Source: Thorsellia kenyensis
GTDB lineage: Bacteria; Pseudomonadota; Gammaproteobacteria; Enterobacterales; Thorselliaceae
Length of the DNA: 64,000 bases
Reading direction: 5' to 3'
Assembly: GCF_042432445.1 (NCBI RefSeq)
Contig: NZ_JBHLXE010000105.1
Location: 1 to 64,000, forward strand
Shown: positions 25,665-34,715 of the stretch, piece after piece
How the letters are laid out: every line of letters starts with the position of its first letter
How positions within the stretch are numbered: position 1 is the stretch's first letter
Notes under the pieces: generated by a model
Database searches by the model: none
Seen by the model: the letters and a program-made list of their open reading frames with translations, nothing else
What the model was told of the DNA's origin: nothing
Position numbers and translations under genes: made by a program

Positions 25665-26041
25665 AATTCAAAAACATTAAGATACTGTTTTAATTTGCTC
25701 ATCCAAAAGGGCATCAACCCCGCTAGAATCATTGAAGAAAATTATGCATTATCAAAAGTAGAAAATGCATTATATTCAGCTTTTGGTTTAGCAAAACATG
25801 ATATTGCACATGCAAAAATTATCAGATCAGCAAGTCATGTACGCAGGGGACAAGTGGTTTTCAAATTAGCGACACAGCAAACAGGGCAAATGATATCTAT
25901 TTTAATACAGTAAGCTATGCTGATAAACCAATTAAAGATTTAGCTCAAGCCAATGAAAAAGAAAATACAGGCATTTACCGAAATGCATTGAAAACAATGG
26001 GTCTTTGGAACTATAGAGCGTCTCTATTGCTAGAAAAATAA
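25665..26041 (+). pseudogene. Decayed gene of unknown function (C-terminal fragment with frameshift)
   Basis: Two frames join into one plausible protein tail. The first (to about 25890) reads GINPARIIEENYALSKVENAL ... SASHVRRGQVVFKLATQQTGQ. The second continues with ANDIYFNTVSYADKPIKDLA ... KTMGLWNYRASLLLEK and stops at 26041. One base change near 25885-25895 would join them. There is no proper start: the first frame opens after a stop at 25662, and no ATG begins it. I do not recognise the family. The amino-acid composition is protein-like in both parts, which supports a broken gene rather than chance. Confidence 0.55.
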
Positions 26042-26336
26042 ATATATGATAAATCGCACCTCTAAGAACTTGGCTAATTTTTTTGGGAACCTCGGCTGAC
26101 TTTGCCTCTTTGTTTCAAAACTCCATCAGCATAAAACTAATATCAAATCACATTTTATCTTCAGAAATATAATCTATATGCTAGTTTCTAAATTCATGAC
26201 ATTTGAATTACTTTATAATCAATTTTCTCTTCAATTAAATTATCTAAGACAATCTCAACTTGTCATGAAGTTATATTACGTCTCCATTATTCATAGTTTT
26301 CAAATAAAAGTTAACAACGAGAACAAAGAGTGATAT

Positions 26337-27563
26337 TTAATATGTTTTTTTCATTTCAATTAGTTGACTCAGTAGCTCACCGTTTAATAATCTTCGTTTA
26401 ACTAACGCAAATGCGCCTAAGGTAGAATCATGCCTTAGCTCTGCAATAGAAATTTCAGTACTTTTATTAAAATTATCAAGGCTCTCTTTTTCAACTACCC
26501 GTTGTATGGATGAGAGTAAAAGTGCTTCCGCTTGAATCAACTCGCCAGTAATCACAATTTTTTGGGGATTTAACAAATTGATCAAAATTGCAATCACTTT
26601 ACCTAGGTTATTCCCTGCTTCTTTAATAATATTCATAGCAATTTTGTCATTTTTTATGGCTAAACTGCTGATTTGAGTAATAGACATATCCCTCGTAAGA
26701 AGAGTATCAGCCCCCTCATCTAATAATCTAGCGACTTTTTCTTTTATCGTTTTATTAGCAACCACGGTTTCAAGACAACCAAATTGCCCGCAGTGACATT
26801 TAGGTCCTAACGGATCGATTTGGATATGACCTATTTCTGCTAAATTACCTTTTTGCCCCAATAAAATTTCACCATTCAAAATAATCCCGGCTCCAACACC
26901 ATGATGAATACTGATAAGAATAGAGTCCCTTACATCTTGAGTACTACCAAAATAGTGCTCTGCTAGGGCAAGACTTCGAACATGGTTACCGATATAGATT
27001 TGACAATCAAAATGCGAGGATAATTTTGACACTAAGTCCCACTTATTAACAGCAAGGTGAGGTAAATAATAAACCACATCCCCTATGATCCCAGGCATCG
27101 TGACACTGATTGCAATTTTTCTTTTAATTATATGGCTGTTTTCTAAAATAAATGTTTCTAAAGAGTGAACCAAAAACTCCTCAAGAGAAACTAAATCTTC
27201 ATATATAAGCGCATGATTTTTTTTTACGAGTAACTTAGCATTCAGTGTATATAGACCAATATCTAAATTATCCCTGCCTAATCTTACCCCAATAACATGA
27301 AAATTTTCTGAGGCGAGTTCTAACGAAACAGGCCTTCTTCCCCCTGTAGAGACTTGATGTTCTATCTCATTTATCAAACCAATATGCTCAAAAGAACGAA
27401 TTATTTTTGTGATACTCGCTGGTGCTAATTGGCTTTTTTGTGATAGTTGTATTCTTGCAATAGGCCCTTCTTTGTCAAGAACTTGGTACACCGCAGCATA
27501 ATTAAGTCGTTTGACTAAATCAAAATGCCCGAGAACCGGTGTGTAAGAAGCAGGTAAAATCAT
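26337..27563 (-). CDS. nagC: ROK-family repressor NagC
   Basis: NagC represses amino-sugar genes and is released by N-acetylglucosamine 6-phosphate. The 408-residue protein has the NagC-type N-terminus GHFDLVKRLNYAAVYQVLDK, a winged helix with SQLAPASITKIIRSF, and STGGRRPVSL, the segment that distinguishes NagC from Mlc. The ROK signature with the zinc cysteines is LGPKCHCGQFGCLE. It is divergent from a NagE-like PTS gene with a perfect palindrome between them, so the pair is probably a regulator and its target. Confidence 0.88.
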   Translation of the reverse strand: MILPASYTPVLGHFDLVKRLNYAAVYQVLDKEGPIARIQLSQKSQLAPASITKIIRSFEHIGLINEIEHQVSTGGRRPVSLELASENFHVIGVRLGRDNLDIGLYTLNAKLLVKKNHALIYEDLVSLEEFLVHSLETFILENSHIIKRKIAISVTMPGIIGDVVYYLPHLAVNKWDLVSKLSSHFDCQIYIGNHVRSLALAEHYFGSTQDVRDSILISIHHGVGAGIILNGEILLGQKGNLAEIGHIQIDPLGPKCHCGQFGCLETVVANKTIKEKVARLLDEGADTLLTRDMSITQISSLAIKNDKIAMNIIKEAGNNLGKVIAILINLLNPQKIVITGELIQAEALLLSSIQRVVEKESLDNFNKSTEISIAELRHDSTLGAFALVKRRLLNGELLSQLIEMKKTY

Positions 27564-27830
27564 AATTCATCCTTAGAAATACATCACAGTGTAAATATTT
27601 TCCAAAATTTGCTTAATATTAACACAAATTATAGCAATCGAAAAATAATAGCAACTGCTTTTTTCAAATTACATCAGCTAGTTAAGTGTAACAGTAACGA
27701 AAAAATGCAATCAAACATTACAACTTCACCTTATTTCTCACCGCAAAATAAGAAAGCCATAATAGTTTAATTTTTAGGGAATATAACAGTTTTTATTCTT
27801 TTATATTGATATGAGTCACAAATAAATGAA

Positions 27831-27857
27831 TAATTATTTTGATTAGTAAAATAATTA
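27831..27857. promoter_or_regulatory. Palindromic operator, probably for NagC, upstream of nagE
   Basis: TAATTATTTT at 27831-27840 and AAAATAATTA at 27848-27857 form a perfect 10-base inverted repeat around a 7-base centre. NagC and Mlc sites are AT-rich palindromes of this size with TTATTT/AAATAA arms. A weaker candidate, AAATATTTTCCAAAATTTG, lies about 215 bases upstream near the nagC start (about 27595-27613); NagC often binds paired sites. A CRP-like half pattern ending in TCACA is at about 27807-27822. Confidence 0.65.
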
Positions 27858-27942
27858 CTTTAAGATAAAAGTAGCACCATAGAAAATGGGTATCTAAATT
27901 TTTTAAAATCATGGCATTTAAGATTAACTAAGTGAGGTAATT

Positions 27943-29403
27943 ATGGGTATTTTAAAATATTTTCAGCGCATCGGAGCTGCCCTGATGGTTCCCGTCGCAG
28001 TGCTACCTGCCGCGGCAATATTAGTAGGTATTGGGTATTGGATAGACCCCAATTGGGGCGAGAAAAGTGCATCCGCAGCATTATTAATTAAGTCAGGAGG
28101 GGCTATCTTAGACAATATGCCGATGCTATTTGCTATTGGTCTCGCTTTTGGGATGTCAAATGATAAACATGGTTCTGCTGCCTTGACAGGTTTTGTCTCT
28201 TTTATGGTGGTGTTGACTTTATGCTCACCCGAAACCATTTCTCAAATCATTGGAATCCCTAGTGAAGAAGTCCCTACTGCTTTTAAAAGCATAAATAATC
28301 AATTCGTTGGTATTTTAGTGGGCGTGATTTCCGCTGCGTTATATAATCGTTTTTATGAAGTTCAATTACCCCAAGCATTTTCTTTCTTCAATGGTAAACG
28401 ACTAGTTCCAATTATATCCTCTTTTGTCATGATAGGTTTAAGTTTCATTCTTATGTATGTCTGGCCTTATATTTATGATGCATTGGTTGCTTTTGGAAAC
28501 TCAATTAAAGACATGGGATCGGTGGGCGCAGGCGTTTATGCTTTTTTCAATCGTTTGCTTATCCCTGTAGGCCTTCATCATGCACTAAACTCTGTGTTTT
28601 GGTTTGATGTAGCTGGAATAAATGATATTAAAAACTTCATAGATGGCCAAGATGCGATTGATGCAGGTGTTGCAATCGTGGGTGTTACAGGCCGTTATCA
28701 AGCTGGGTTCTTCCCCATCATGATGTTTGGTTTACCCGGCGCTGCATTGGCCATGTATCATTGTGCTCGCCCTGAAAATAAGACTAAAATCGCGGGAATA
28801 TTTCTTGCCGGTGGATTTGCCTCATTCTTTACTGGTGTGACGGAACCCTTAGAATTTGCTTTCATGTTTGTAGCACCCGTACTTTATGTTATGCATGCAT
28901 TATTAACAGGTCTATCTGTCTTCATCGCTGCACACATGGAATGGATGGCAGGATTTGGATTTAGTGCAGGTCTTGTAGATATGTTGCTTTCAGCACGTAA
29001 TCCTTTGGGTGTAAAGTGGTATATGCTGATCGTTCAGGGTCTCGCATTTTTCGGTATATATTATGTGCTATTCCGTTTTATGATAAAAGCATTGAACCTT
29101 CTCACACCGGGTCGTGAAAAAGAGAGCAACTCTGCTAAAAGTTCCACCAAAACTACTGAGAATTTAGAAAGTCTTGCTATAGGCTATTTAAATGTTGCAG
29201 GTGGATGGGATAATGTTCTTGCAATTGATGCATGTATTACTCGTTTAAGATTAACTGTTAAAGACAATTCAATCATTGATGAAGCGACAGCTAAAGAGCT
29301 AGGTGCGTCAGGAGTTGTAAGACCTGGCGCTGGTGCTGTTCAGATTGTTGTAGGAATGAAAGCAGAATTGATCGCTGGGGCGATGAAAAAGTTGCCTCGT
29401 TAA
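27943..29403 (+). CDS. nagE: PTS N-acetylglucosamine-type EIICB (NagE-like)
   Basis: This is a sugar-transport and phosphorylation protein of the glucose/GlcNAc PTS family, 486 residues. The EIIC domain (about 1-390) has multiple membrane spans and the diagnostic RLLIPVGLHHALNSVFWF and TGVTEPLEFAFMF motifs. The EIIB domain (about 405-486) carries the phosphorylatable cysteine in AIDACITRLRLTV (C431). Unlike E. coli NagE there is no fused EIIA domain, so phosphate must come from a separate EIIA such as Crr. GlcNAc as substrate is inferred from similarity to NagE and from the divergent nagC; glucose or another sugar is possible. Confidence 0.8.
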   Translation: MGILKYFQRIGAALMVPVAVLPAAAILVGIGYWIDPNWGEKSASAALLIKSGGAILDNMPMLFAIGLAFGMSNDKHGSAALTGFVSFMVVLTLCSPETISQIIGIPSEEVPTAFKSINNQFVGILVGVISAALYNRFYEVQLPQAFSFFNGKRLVPIISSFVMIGLSFILMYVWPYIYDALVAFGNSIKDMGSVGAGVYAFFNRLLIPVGLHHALNSVFWFDVAGINDIKNFIDGQDAIDAGVAIVGVTGRYQAGFFPIMMFGLPGAALAMYHCARPENKTKIAGIFLAGGFASFFTGVTEPLEFAFMFVAPVLYVMHALLTGLSVFIAAHMEWMAGFGFSAGLVDMLLSARNPLGVKWYMLIVQGLAFFGIYYVLFRFMIKALNLLTPGREKESNSAKSSTKTTENLESLAIGYLNVAGGWDNVLAIDACITRLRLTVKDNSIIDEATAKELGASGVVRPGAGAVQIVVGMKAELIAGAMKKLPR

Positions 29404-29436
29404 TCGCTAAGTCATATACCGACAATTAATTGATTA

Positions 29437-29466
29437 AAGCGCCTGGAATTTTCCGGGCGTTTTATT
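29437..29466 (+). terminator. Intrinsic terminator after nagE
   Basis: GCGCCTGGAA, a two-base loop, and TTCCGGGCGT form a 10-pair stem (two G-T pairs), followed by a T-rich tract. It starts 33 bases after the nagE stop and fits an intrinsic terminator. Confidence 0.8.
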
Positions 29467-29513
29467 TTATTACGTGGCATTTTATTTTATTACGTGGCAT
29501 TTTATTTAATAAT
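29461..29513. repeat. Tandem 20-base duplication before cutC
   Basis: The unit TTTATTTTATTACGTGGCAT occurs at 29461-29480 and again at 29481-29500, followed by a partial third copy (TTTATTTAAT). It begins within the T tract of the nagE terminator and ends before the cutC ribosome site. It looks like a recent slippage duplication. Confidence 0.85.
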
Positions 29514-29547
29514 AATTTTATTTATGTTAGTAGATAAAGGAGTCGAT

Positions 29548-30183
29548 ATGAACCGAAAAATCATTAAAGAAGCATGTGTGGGAAGCTATGAAGAAGCCAT
29601 GGATGCTTATAAAAAAGGGGCTTCTCGAATTGAGTTATGTGCTGATCTTAACGTTGGTGGCGTTACTCCTTCATTTGGAACCATCAAGCAAAGCATAAAA
29701 AATATTCCTTTACCCATTTTTGTACTCATTCGTCCAAGAGCTGGTGATTTTTTTTATACCGATGATGAATTTGAAGTCATGCGTAATGACATCAAAATAA
29801 GCAGAGAAATAGGAGCTACAGGTGTTGTATTTGGGGCACTTACAAATAACAAATTACTAGATATGAGAATTCAATTACTTATAGATGAAGCTGATGGTTT
29901 AGAAAAAACATTTCATAAAGCATTTGATGAAGTAGAGGATAAACAACAACTCTTAGAACAACTCATTGCGCTCAAATTTCATAGAATATTGTCATCGGGA
30001 TCTAAATCCAGTTTCTTTGATGGACTGGAAAACCTTAAAATACTTCTAAAAAGGGCAGAGCAACGAATTAAGTTAGTCGCTTGCGGGGGAATAACAGAAC
30101 ATAATTTAGAATATGCAATAAACAATCTAGAAACGAACGAATTTCATGGAAAGTTAATTGTTGGAAAACTTAATAATAGGTAA
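29548..30183 (+). CDS. cutC: CutC-family protein
   Basis: CutC is a TIM-barrel protein annotated as a copper homeostasis protein; the biochemical role is uncertain. The 211-residue protein has the family pattern EACVGSYEEAMDAYKKGASRIELCADLNVGGVTPS at the N-terminus, PIFVLIRPRAGDF, HKAFDEV and RILSSGSKSS. The ATG at 29548 has AAAGGAG upstream and is preferred over an upstream in-frame start at 29494 that lies in the duplicated sequence. It is convergent with the multicopper oxidase gene next to it, so the two copper-linked genes are close but not in one operon. Confidence 0.9.
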   Translation: MNRKIIKEACVGSYEEAMDAYKKGASRIELCADLNVGGVTPSFGTIKQSIKNIPLPIFVLIRPRAGDFFYTDDEFEVMRNDIKISREIGATGVVFGALTNNKLLDMRIQLLIDEADGLEKTFHKAFDEVEDKQQLLEQLIALKFHRILSSGSKSSFFDGLENLKILLKRAEQRIKLVACGGITEHNLEYAINNLETNEFHGKLIVGKLNNR

Positions 30184-30237
30184 TGAGGACAACATAGCCA
30201 GATAATAGCTAAAAAACTAAACCAAGTGCAAGACAAA

Positions 30238-30281
30238 AATCAACTCAATTCAAATTACAACCTCTTAAACTGAGTTGATTT
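30238..30281. terminator. Hairpin between cutC and the multicopper oxidase gene
   Basis: AATCAACTCA (30238-) and TGAGTTGATT (30271-) form a 10-pair stem around a 23-base loop in the gap between two convergent genes. It may terminate both, but the T tract is weak. Confidence 0.45.
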
Positions 30282-30346
30282 AGATTGACTGAACCAATAT
30301 GGGCTCAATTTCTACATAGATGAAAATATCCTAGTGAAATCGCACA

Positions 30347-31957
30347 TTACAACACCTCAACTTGTCCCATCATTCCAGCATCCTCATGCTCTAATATATG
30401 ACAATGGAACATTCTAATTCCTGTATGATTCTGTTGAGTCAAGACTCGGATGGTTTCTCCTGGTCTAACATTAATCGTATCTTTGAACAAGGTGAAGGGA
30501 GGTTTACTGACAACACCATTATTTTCAAATTCAATGACTTGAAATTGAGGTCCATGCAAGTGGAAATTATGATCCATATGACTTTGGTTAGTAATTTCCC
30601 ATAACTCAACTTCCCCCTTATTCATCTTAAAATCAATTCGGTTCATGTCATGTGATTGACCATTAATCAAAAATTTTAAAGGTGCCATTTCTTCAGAGAA
30701 AATGACTTTGCGAGTAACACTTGGCTTAGGGAGTGGCGTAATATCTGTTAGAGTACTAGGCAGTTTTATTCGTGTACCTACTTTAGGATGTATTTGGGCT
30801 AGAACTAAATCAACTTCTTTAGGCACAGGTCCCATCTTATCTCTATCATAGGCTGAAGCCATCAGTGAAAAAATCTTATCAGATTTAGGGGTTACAACAA
30901 TCTCAGCTCTTTCTCCTGGAGTCAGAAGAAGTGACTCTATTTGTTGAGGAGATTCAATTAATCCCCCATCCGTTGCCACTAAATACACCTCAACCATTTC
31001 TTTGGGAAAAGAAAAATTAAGATATCTTGCAGAATTACCATTAATGAGTCTCCACCTTTGAGTGCCATCAAGCTCGATTTCTGGTTCCCACTGACCGTTA
31101 ATTAGTGCAAATTGCCCTTCTCTTCCATTCATGATATCAATCATATCATTTTCTGCAATTTGACCATTTTTATCGAGTTTTAAGTCGCTAAAAAAAAGTG
31201 TTTGCTCTGGAATATGGGCTAATGGATCATTAGAATTTTTAATTATAAAAGCACCTGCAAGCCCTTTAGCTACTTGAGTACTAGTTCTTAAATGCGTATG
31301 TGGATGAAACCAATGCGTACCCGCCATATCTTCATTTGTAGTAAATTCATAAGTCCTTTGCGCATTTGGAGCTATAGGATCTTGGGGATTTCCATCTTGT
31401 GAAGGAGGAATAGCCAACCCATGCCAATGCACTGTTGTGTCTTCATTTAATCTATTCTTTACGGTAATTTCAACTTTATCTCCCGCATTAACTTCTATCA
31501 AGGGAAGAATTTCTCCGTTATAAAGCCATAACTCAGGAGAGGCTTTATCAGACATTCTTTTAACTGACTGCTTTGGTTCCAAAATAGCTTTAAAAACTCC
31601 TTTTTCAGTGCTCATGTTTTGAATTGTAATTAATGGTTTTAAGGGTTGATTTCTAGCTACCCCAAAATAACTCGCAGGAGTCAACCTATCTTTTGAAGCT
31701 TTTTTCATACCATGCATACCATGCATATCATGCATATCATTATGAGAGGAAACCTTAGTGTCGGAGGATATCATTTTCTGATTTCCTGAATGCTTTACCT
31801 GATTATTAAGACTATTTTTTGTATGTTCTGCACCATGAGAATAATGTTTATGATGATTCATAGAATTCTTACTCGGCAAAGTATCTGCAGATGAAGCAAA
31901 TAAATTCTGAGAAAGTAGACTCATCACAGTGAGTAAAGTTAATTGAGTTAATTTCAT
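30347..31957 (-). CDS. Multicopper oxidase (CueO/CopA-like), exported, Met/His-rich
   Basis: A periplasmic copper oxidase, probably oxidising Cu(I) in copper defence. The 536-residue protein has a Sec-type signal peptide (LTLLTVMSLLSQNLFASS) without a twin-arginine motif, unlike CueO of E. coli. A linker of about 80 residues rich in His and Met follows (HNDMHDMHGMHGM). Cupredoxin domains then carry the copper ligands HWHG, HWFHPHTH, HNFHLHG and HCHILEHEDAGMMG, the last with the type-1 copper Cys-His pair. It is divergent from a CusR/CusS-like pair with a CusR-type box between them. Confidence 0.9.
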   Translation of the reverse strand: MKLTQLTLLTVMSLLSQNLFASSADTLPSKNSMNHHKHYSHGAEHTKNSLNNQVKHSGNQKMISSDTKVSSHNDMHDMHGMHGMKKASKDRLTPASYFGVARNQPLKPLITIQNMSTEKGVFKAILEPKQSVKRMSDKASPELWLYNGEILPLIEVNAGDKVEITVKNRLNEDTTVHWHGLAIPPSQDGNPQDPIAPNAQRTYEFTTNEDMAGTHWFHPHTHLRTSTQVAKGLAGAFIIKNSNDPLAHIPEQTLFFSDLKLDKNGQIAENDMIDIMNGREGQFALINGQWEPEIELDGTQRWRLINGNSARYLNFSFPKEMVEVYLVATDGGLIESPQQIESLLLTPGERAEIVVTPKSDKIFSLMASAYDRDKMGPVPKEVDLVLAQIHPKVGTRIKLPSTLTDITPLPKPSVTRKVIFSEEMAPLKFLINGQSHDMNRIDFKMNKGEVELWEITNQSHMDHNFHLHGPQFQVIEFENNGVVSKPPFTLFKDTINVRPGETIRVLTQQNHTGIRMFHCHILEHEDAGMMGQVEVL

Positions 31958-32093
31958 ATTATCTCCAATAGATTTAATAATGCATGCTTTGCTACTTGTG
32001 TTTTCTTAACTTATCAGTTAATCGAAAAACTATTCGTTTGATTCATTTTTTATAATATTAACATATAGTTAATGACAAATCGCCTACAAATTG

Positions 32094-32109
32094 ATGACAA
32101 TATTGTCAT
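32094..32109. promoter_or_regulatory. CusR/CopR-type copper box
   Basis: ATGACAATATTGTCAT is a perfect 16-base palindrome. It matches the core of the E. coli CusR box, TGACAA-NN-TTGTCA, exactly. It lies between the multicopper oxidase gene and the divergent cusR-like gene, so phosphorylated CusR could activate both. The oxidase start is 137 bases to the left and the regulator start 115 bases to the right. Confidence 0.88.
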
Positions 32110-32223
32110 AATTACTCTAACATTACTCTTTTAAATGAGAATATGGTAACTTAACGAAGCTAAAGCGCCTTAATATCTCGCGCTCATTTTTTTATGATCG
32201 AACAGCTCGAAAGGATTGAATAA

Positions 32224-32913
32224 GTGAAAGTATTAATCATCGAAGATGAAATAAAAATAGGCTTATACATAAAACAAGGATTAGAGGAATCTGGATTTTC
32301 TGTAGATATTGCTAAAGAAGGTAAGCAAGGGCTTGAATTAGCCTTAACAGGAAATTATGATTTGGCGATTATTGATATTATGCTTCCTGGCATGAATGGT
32401 TGGGATATCACTAAACGCTTAAGAAAAACTGACCTTTTTATGCCTATACTCATTTTGACTGCAAGAGATTCACTTGAAGACAAAGTAAAAAGCTTTAATC
32501 TGAAGGCCGATGATTATCTAGCCAAACCTTTTGCCTTTGCTGAATTGTTAGCAAGAGTCAATAGCTTGCTGAGAAGAAGTCAATTAACCTTTAATCAACC
32601 AAATGAAGAGCTTTTTCTACAAATTTCCGATCTGACTATTGATAAATTAAAGCGTACAGTCACTAGAGGAGGGAAAATAATTCATCTAACTCCAAAAGAA
32701 TATAACTTACTTTTACTGCTTATTGAAAATTCGTCACAAATACTCACGCGTTCCGTCATAGCCTCTCGGATTTGGGATATCAATTTTGATAGTGATACCA
32801 ATATTATTGATGTCGCCATTAAACGACTGAGGCAAAAAATTGACAGTGAATCAGAGATTAAATTAATCCACACTAAAAGAGGCATGGGATACTACTTTGA
32901 AGCACCCTCATAG
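32224..32913 (+). CDS. cusR: Copper response regulator, CusR-like
   Basis: A 229-residue OmpR-family regulator, presumably activating the divergent multicopper oxidase gene through the copper box upstream. The receiver has IEDE, the aspartate in AIIDIMLPGMNGWDI and KADDYLAKPFAF. The winged-helix domain contains LTPKEYNLLLLLIEN, DVAIKRLRQKIDS and the terminal IHTKRGMGYYFEAPS. The start is a GTG at 32224. The gene overlaps the kinase gene by 17 bases. Confidence 0.88.
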   Translation: MKVLIIEDEIKIGLYIKQGLEESGFSVDIAKEGKQGLELALTGNYDLAIIDIMLPGMNGWDITKRLRKTDLFMPILILTARDSLEDKVKSFNLKADDYLAKPFAFAELLARVNSLLRRSQLTFNQPNEELFLQISDLTIDKLKRTVTRGGKIIHLTPKEYNLLLLLIENSSQILTRSVIASRIWDINFDSDTNIIDVAIKRLRQKIDSESEIKLIHTKRGMGYYFEAPS

Positions 32914-34462
32914 AACATTTGTCTTTAAATTATCTATGGCAAAATATTTAACACTTGTTGTTGGAACAAGTGTACTTTGTCTATTTTTACTGATGACATT
33001 TATTGTCGAAAGGAGTATCACGCATCACTTTATTGTCCAAGATAGAACACAATTAGAATCAGTCGCTAATTCACTTTTAGGTAATAAAAATAAAATGCAA
33101 AAGATGATGTTAGCTAATCTGCTCAATAACTCTTTTGGAATACATCACTCTTTTTTTATAATTACTTCTTCGAGTATTATAAATAAAAAAGGAGAAAACA
33201 AAACCCTTAATACAATACTTCATCCATTAGTTATTGAAGAAAATATCTGGCCTGAACTCAAAAAAATAATCATCAATTCAAGAATTTTACAAACAACCGA
33301 TAGCCTAGATAACTTATTTAAAAATAATACCTTAGAACCTTTTCGCCATGACTTATATACATGGAATATAAATAACACAAATTACCGCGTATTAATTGTA
33401 AAAGAAGTGGATTATGCAAAAAAGAAAAATAATTATCTTCTAAACAGCACTAAGCCTCATCAGTTAAATAAAGAACAGCCACCATTAAATTCAGCAATCA
33501 TTGTCGGTTTAGATATCAGTTTTCATCAAGAATATTTAAAAGAACTCAGATATCAACTAATCAGTTTAGCACTTATTATCTCTTTTTTGTCAATGATAAT
33601 AGTCCACTATTTGATTAAACGAGGATTAATTCCTATCAAAGCTATAAGCGATGAGATTAAAGCGGTGCAAGGAGGCCATTTAAGTACTCGGATCAGTGAT
33701 GAACCTTACCCAATTGAATTAAAACCTTTAATCGCTTCATTTAACCACCTGATGTGGAAACTAGATACCTTTTTTGAGCAACAAGCCAGATTTAGTGAAG
33801 ACATTGCTCATGAGTTAAGAACTCCAATGACTAATTTAATTACTCAAACACAAATCATATTACAAAAAGAGAGAAATAAAGAAGAATACCAAGAAGCTCT
33901 CTATGGTAATTTAGAGGAGTTTGAAAGATTATCAAAAATGGTGAACGATATGCTTTTTTTGGCAAATACCGATGCGCTGGATAATTTGCCCGATGTCGAG
34001 CAAATCAACTTGATAGAGTTAGTCAATGAAACCATTGACTATTTTGATGCATTAAGTGAAATAAATCAGCAAAAGATTTACTTTGACATTTCAGGAATTA
34101 TGCAACAGCAAACAAATTTATCTGGCAATAAATCAATGTTAAAAAGAGCAATTTCAAATATCTTGTCTAATGCCTTTAAATACTCTATTCCTCATACGGA
34201 TATTTTGGTAGCGACAAAAGTCCAGGATGATAAAATTGTCATCTCTTTTACAAATCAAATTGAAAAAAATCTCTCAAATGAACAACTCTGCAAACTATTT
34301 GATAGATTTTACCGAGTAGATCCCTCCAGAAATAATAACGAAGGAAAACTGACTAGCATCGGTATAGGTTTAGCCATGACAAAAGTAATCATCAATGCCC
34401 ATAAAGGTTCAATTGAGGTCAGCTGCCAAGACTTGAAATTTTCAATCTCAATTAGTATATGA
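32897..34462 (+). CDS. cusS: Copper-responsive sensor histidine kinase, CusS-like
   Basis: A 521-residue inner-membrane kinase. It has a first membrane span near residues 17-37, a periplasmic domain of about 180 residues, a second span (QLISLALIISFLSMIIVHYLIK) and a HAMP domain. The H-box FSEDIAHELRTPMTNLITQTQIIL is nearly that of CusS. The N-box is ISNILSNAFKYS. It starts at a TTG (32897) overlapping cusR; an ATG at 32936 is an alternative, but it would remove the CusS-like first residues. The ATPase glycine region (TSIGIGLAMTKVII) is complete. Confidence 0.88.
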   Translation: MKHPHRTFVFKLSMAKYLTLVVGTSVLCLFLLMTFIVERSITHHFIVQDRTQLESVANSLLGNKNKMQKMMLANLLNNSFGIHHSFFIITSSSIINKKGENKTLNTILHPLVIEENIWPELKKIIINSRILQTTDSLDNLFKNNTLEPFRHDLYTWNINNTNYRVLIVKEVDYAKKKNNYLLNSTKPHQLNKEQPPLNSAIIVGLDISFHQEYLKELRYQLISLALIISFLSMIIVHYLIKRGLIPIKAISDEIKAVQGGHLSTRISDEPYPIELKPLIASFNHLMWKLDTFFEQQARFSEDIAHELRTPMTNLITQTQIILQKERNKEEYQEALYGNLEEFERLSKMVNDMLFLANTDALDNLPDVEQINLIELVNETIDYFDALSEINQQKIYFDISGIMQQQTNLSGNKSMLKRAISNILSNAFKYSIPHTDILVATKVQDDKIVISFTNQIEKNLSNEQLCKLFDRFYRVDPSRNNNEGKLTSIGIGLAMTKVIINAHKGSIEVSCQDLKFSISISI

Positions 34463-34715
34463 AAACTTCAAAAATAACTATATATTTAACATGATGAGAT
34501 ACAACTATAAATTTCCACAATAGGGAAATCACTATATCGAACCACATTACTTTCATTGTTCTAATAAAGCTTAGGTTTGTGGCAAATTTGCTACATCCTT
34601 TTAATACTAGAGAATAAAAATATGATATGATCTGAAAAAAACGTCCATAAAGTTTTTAATAAGATCAGTAGTTTTATGCACCCATTTCTTTAATTCTATA
34701 AAAAATGACAACCAT

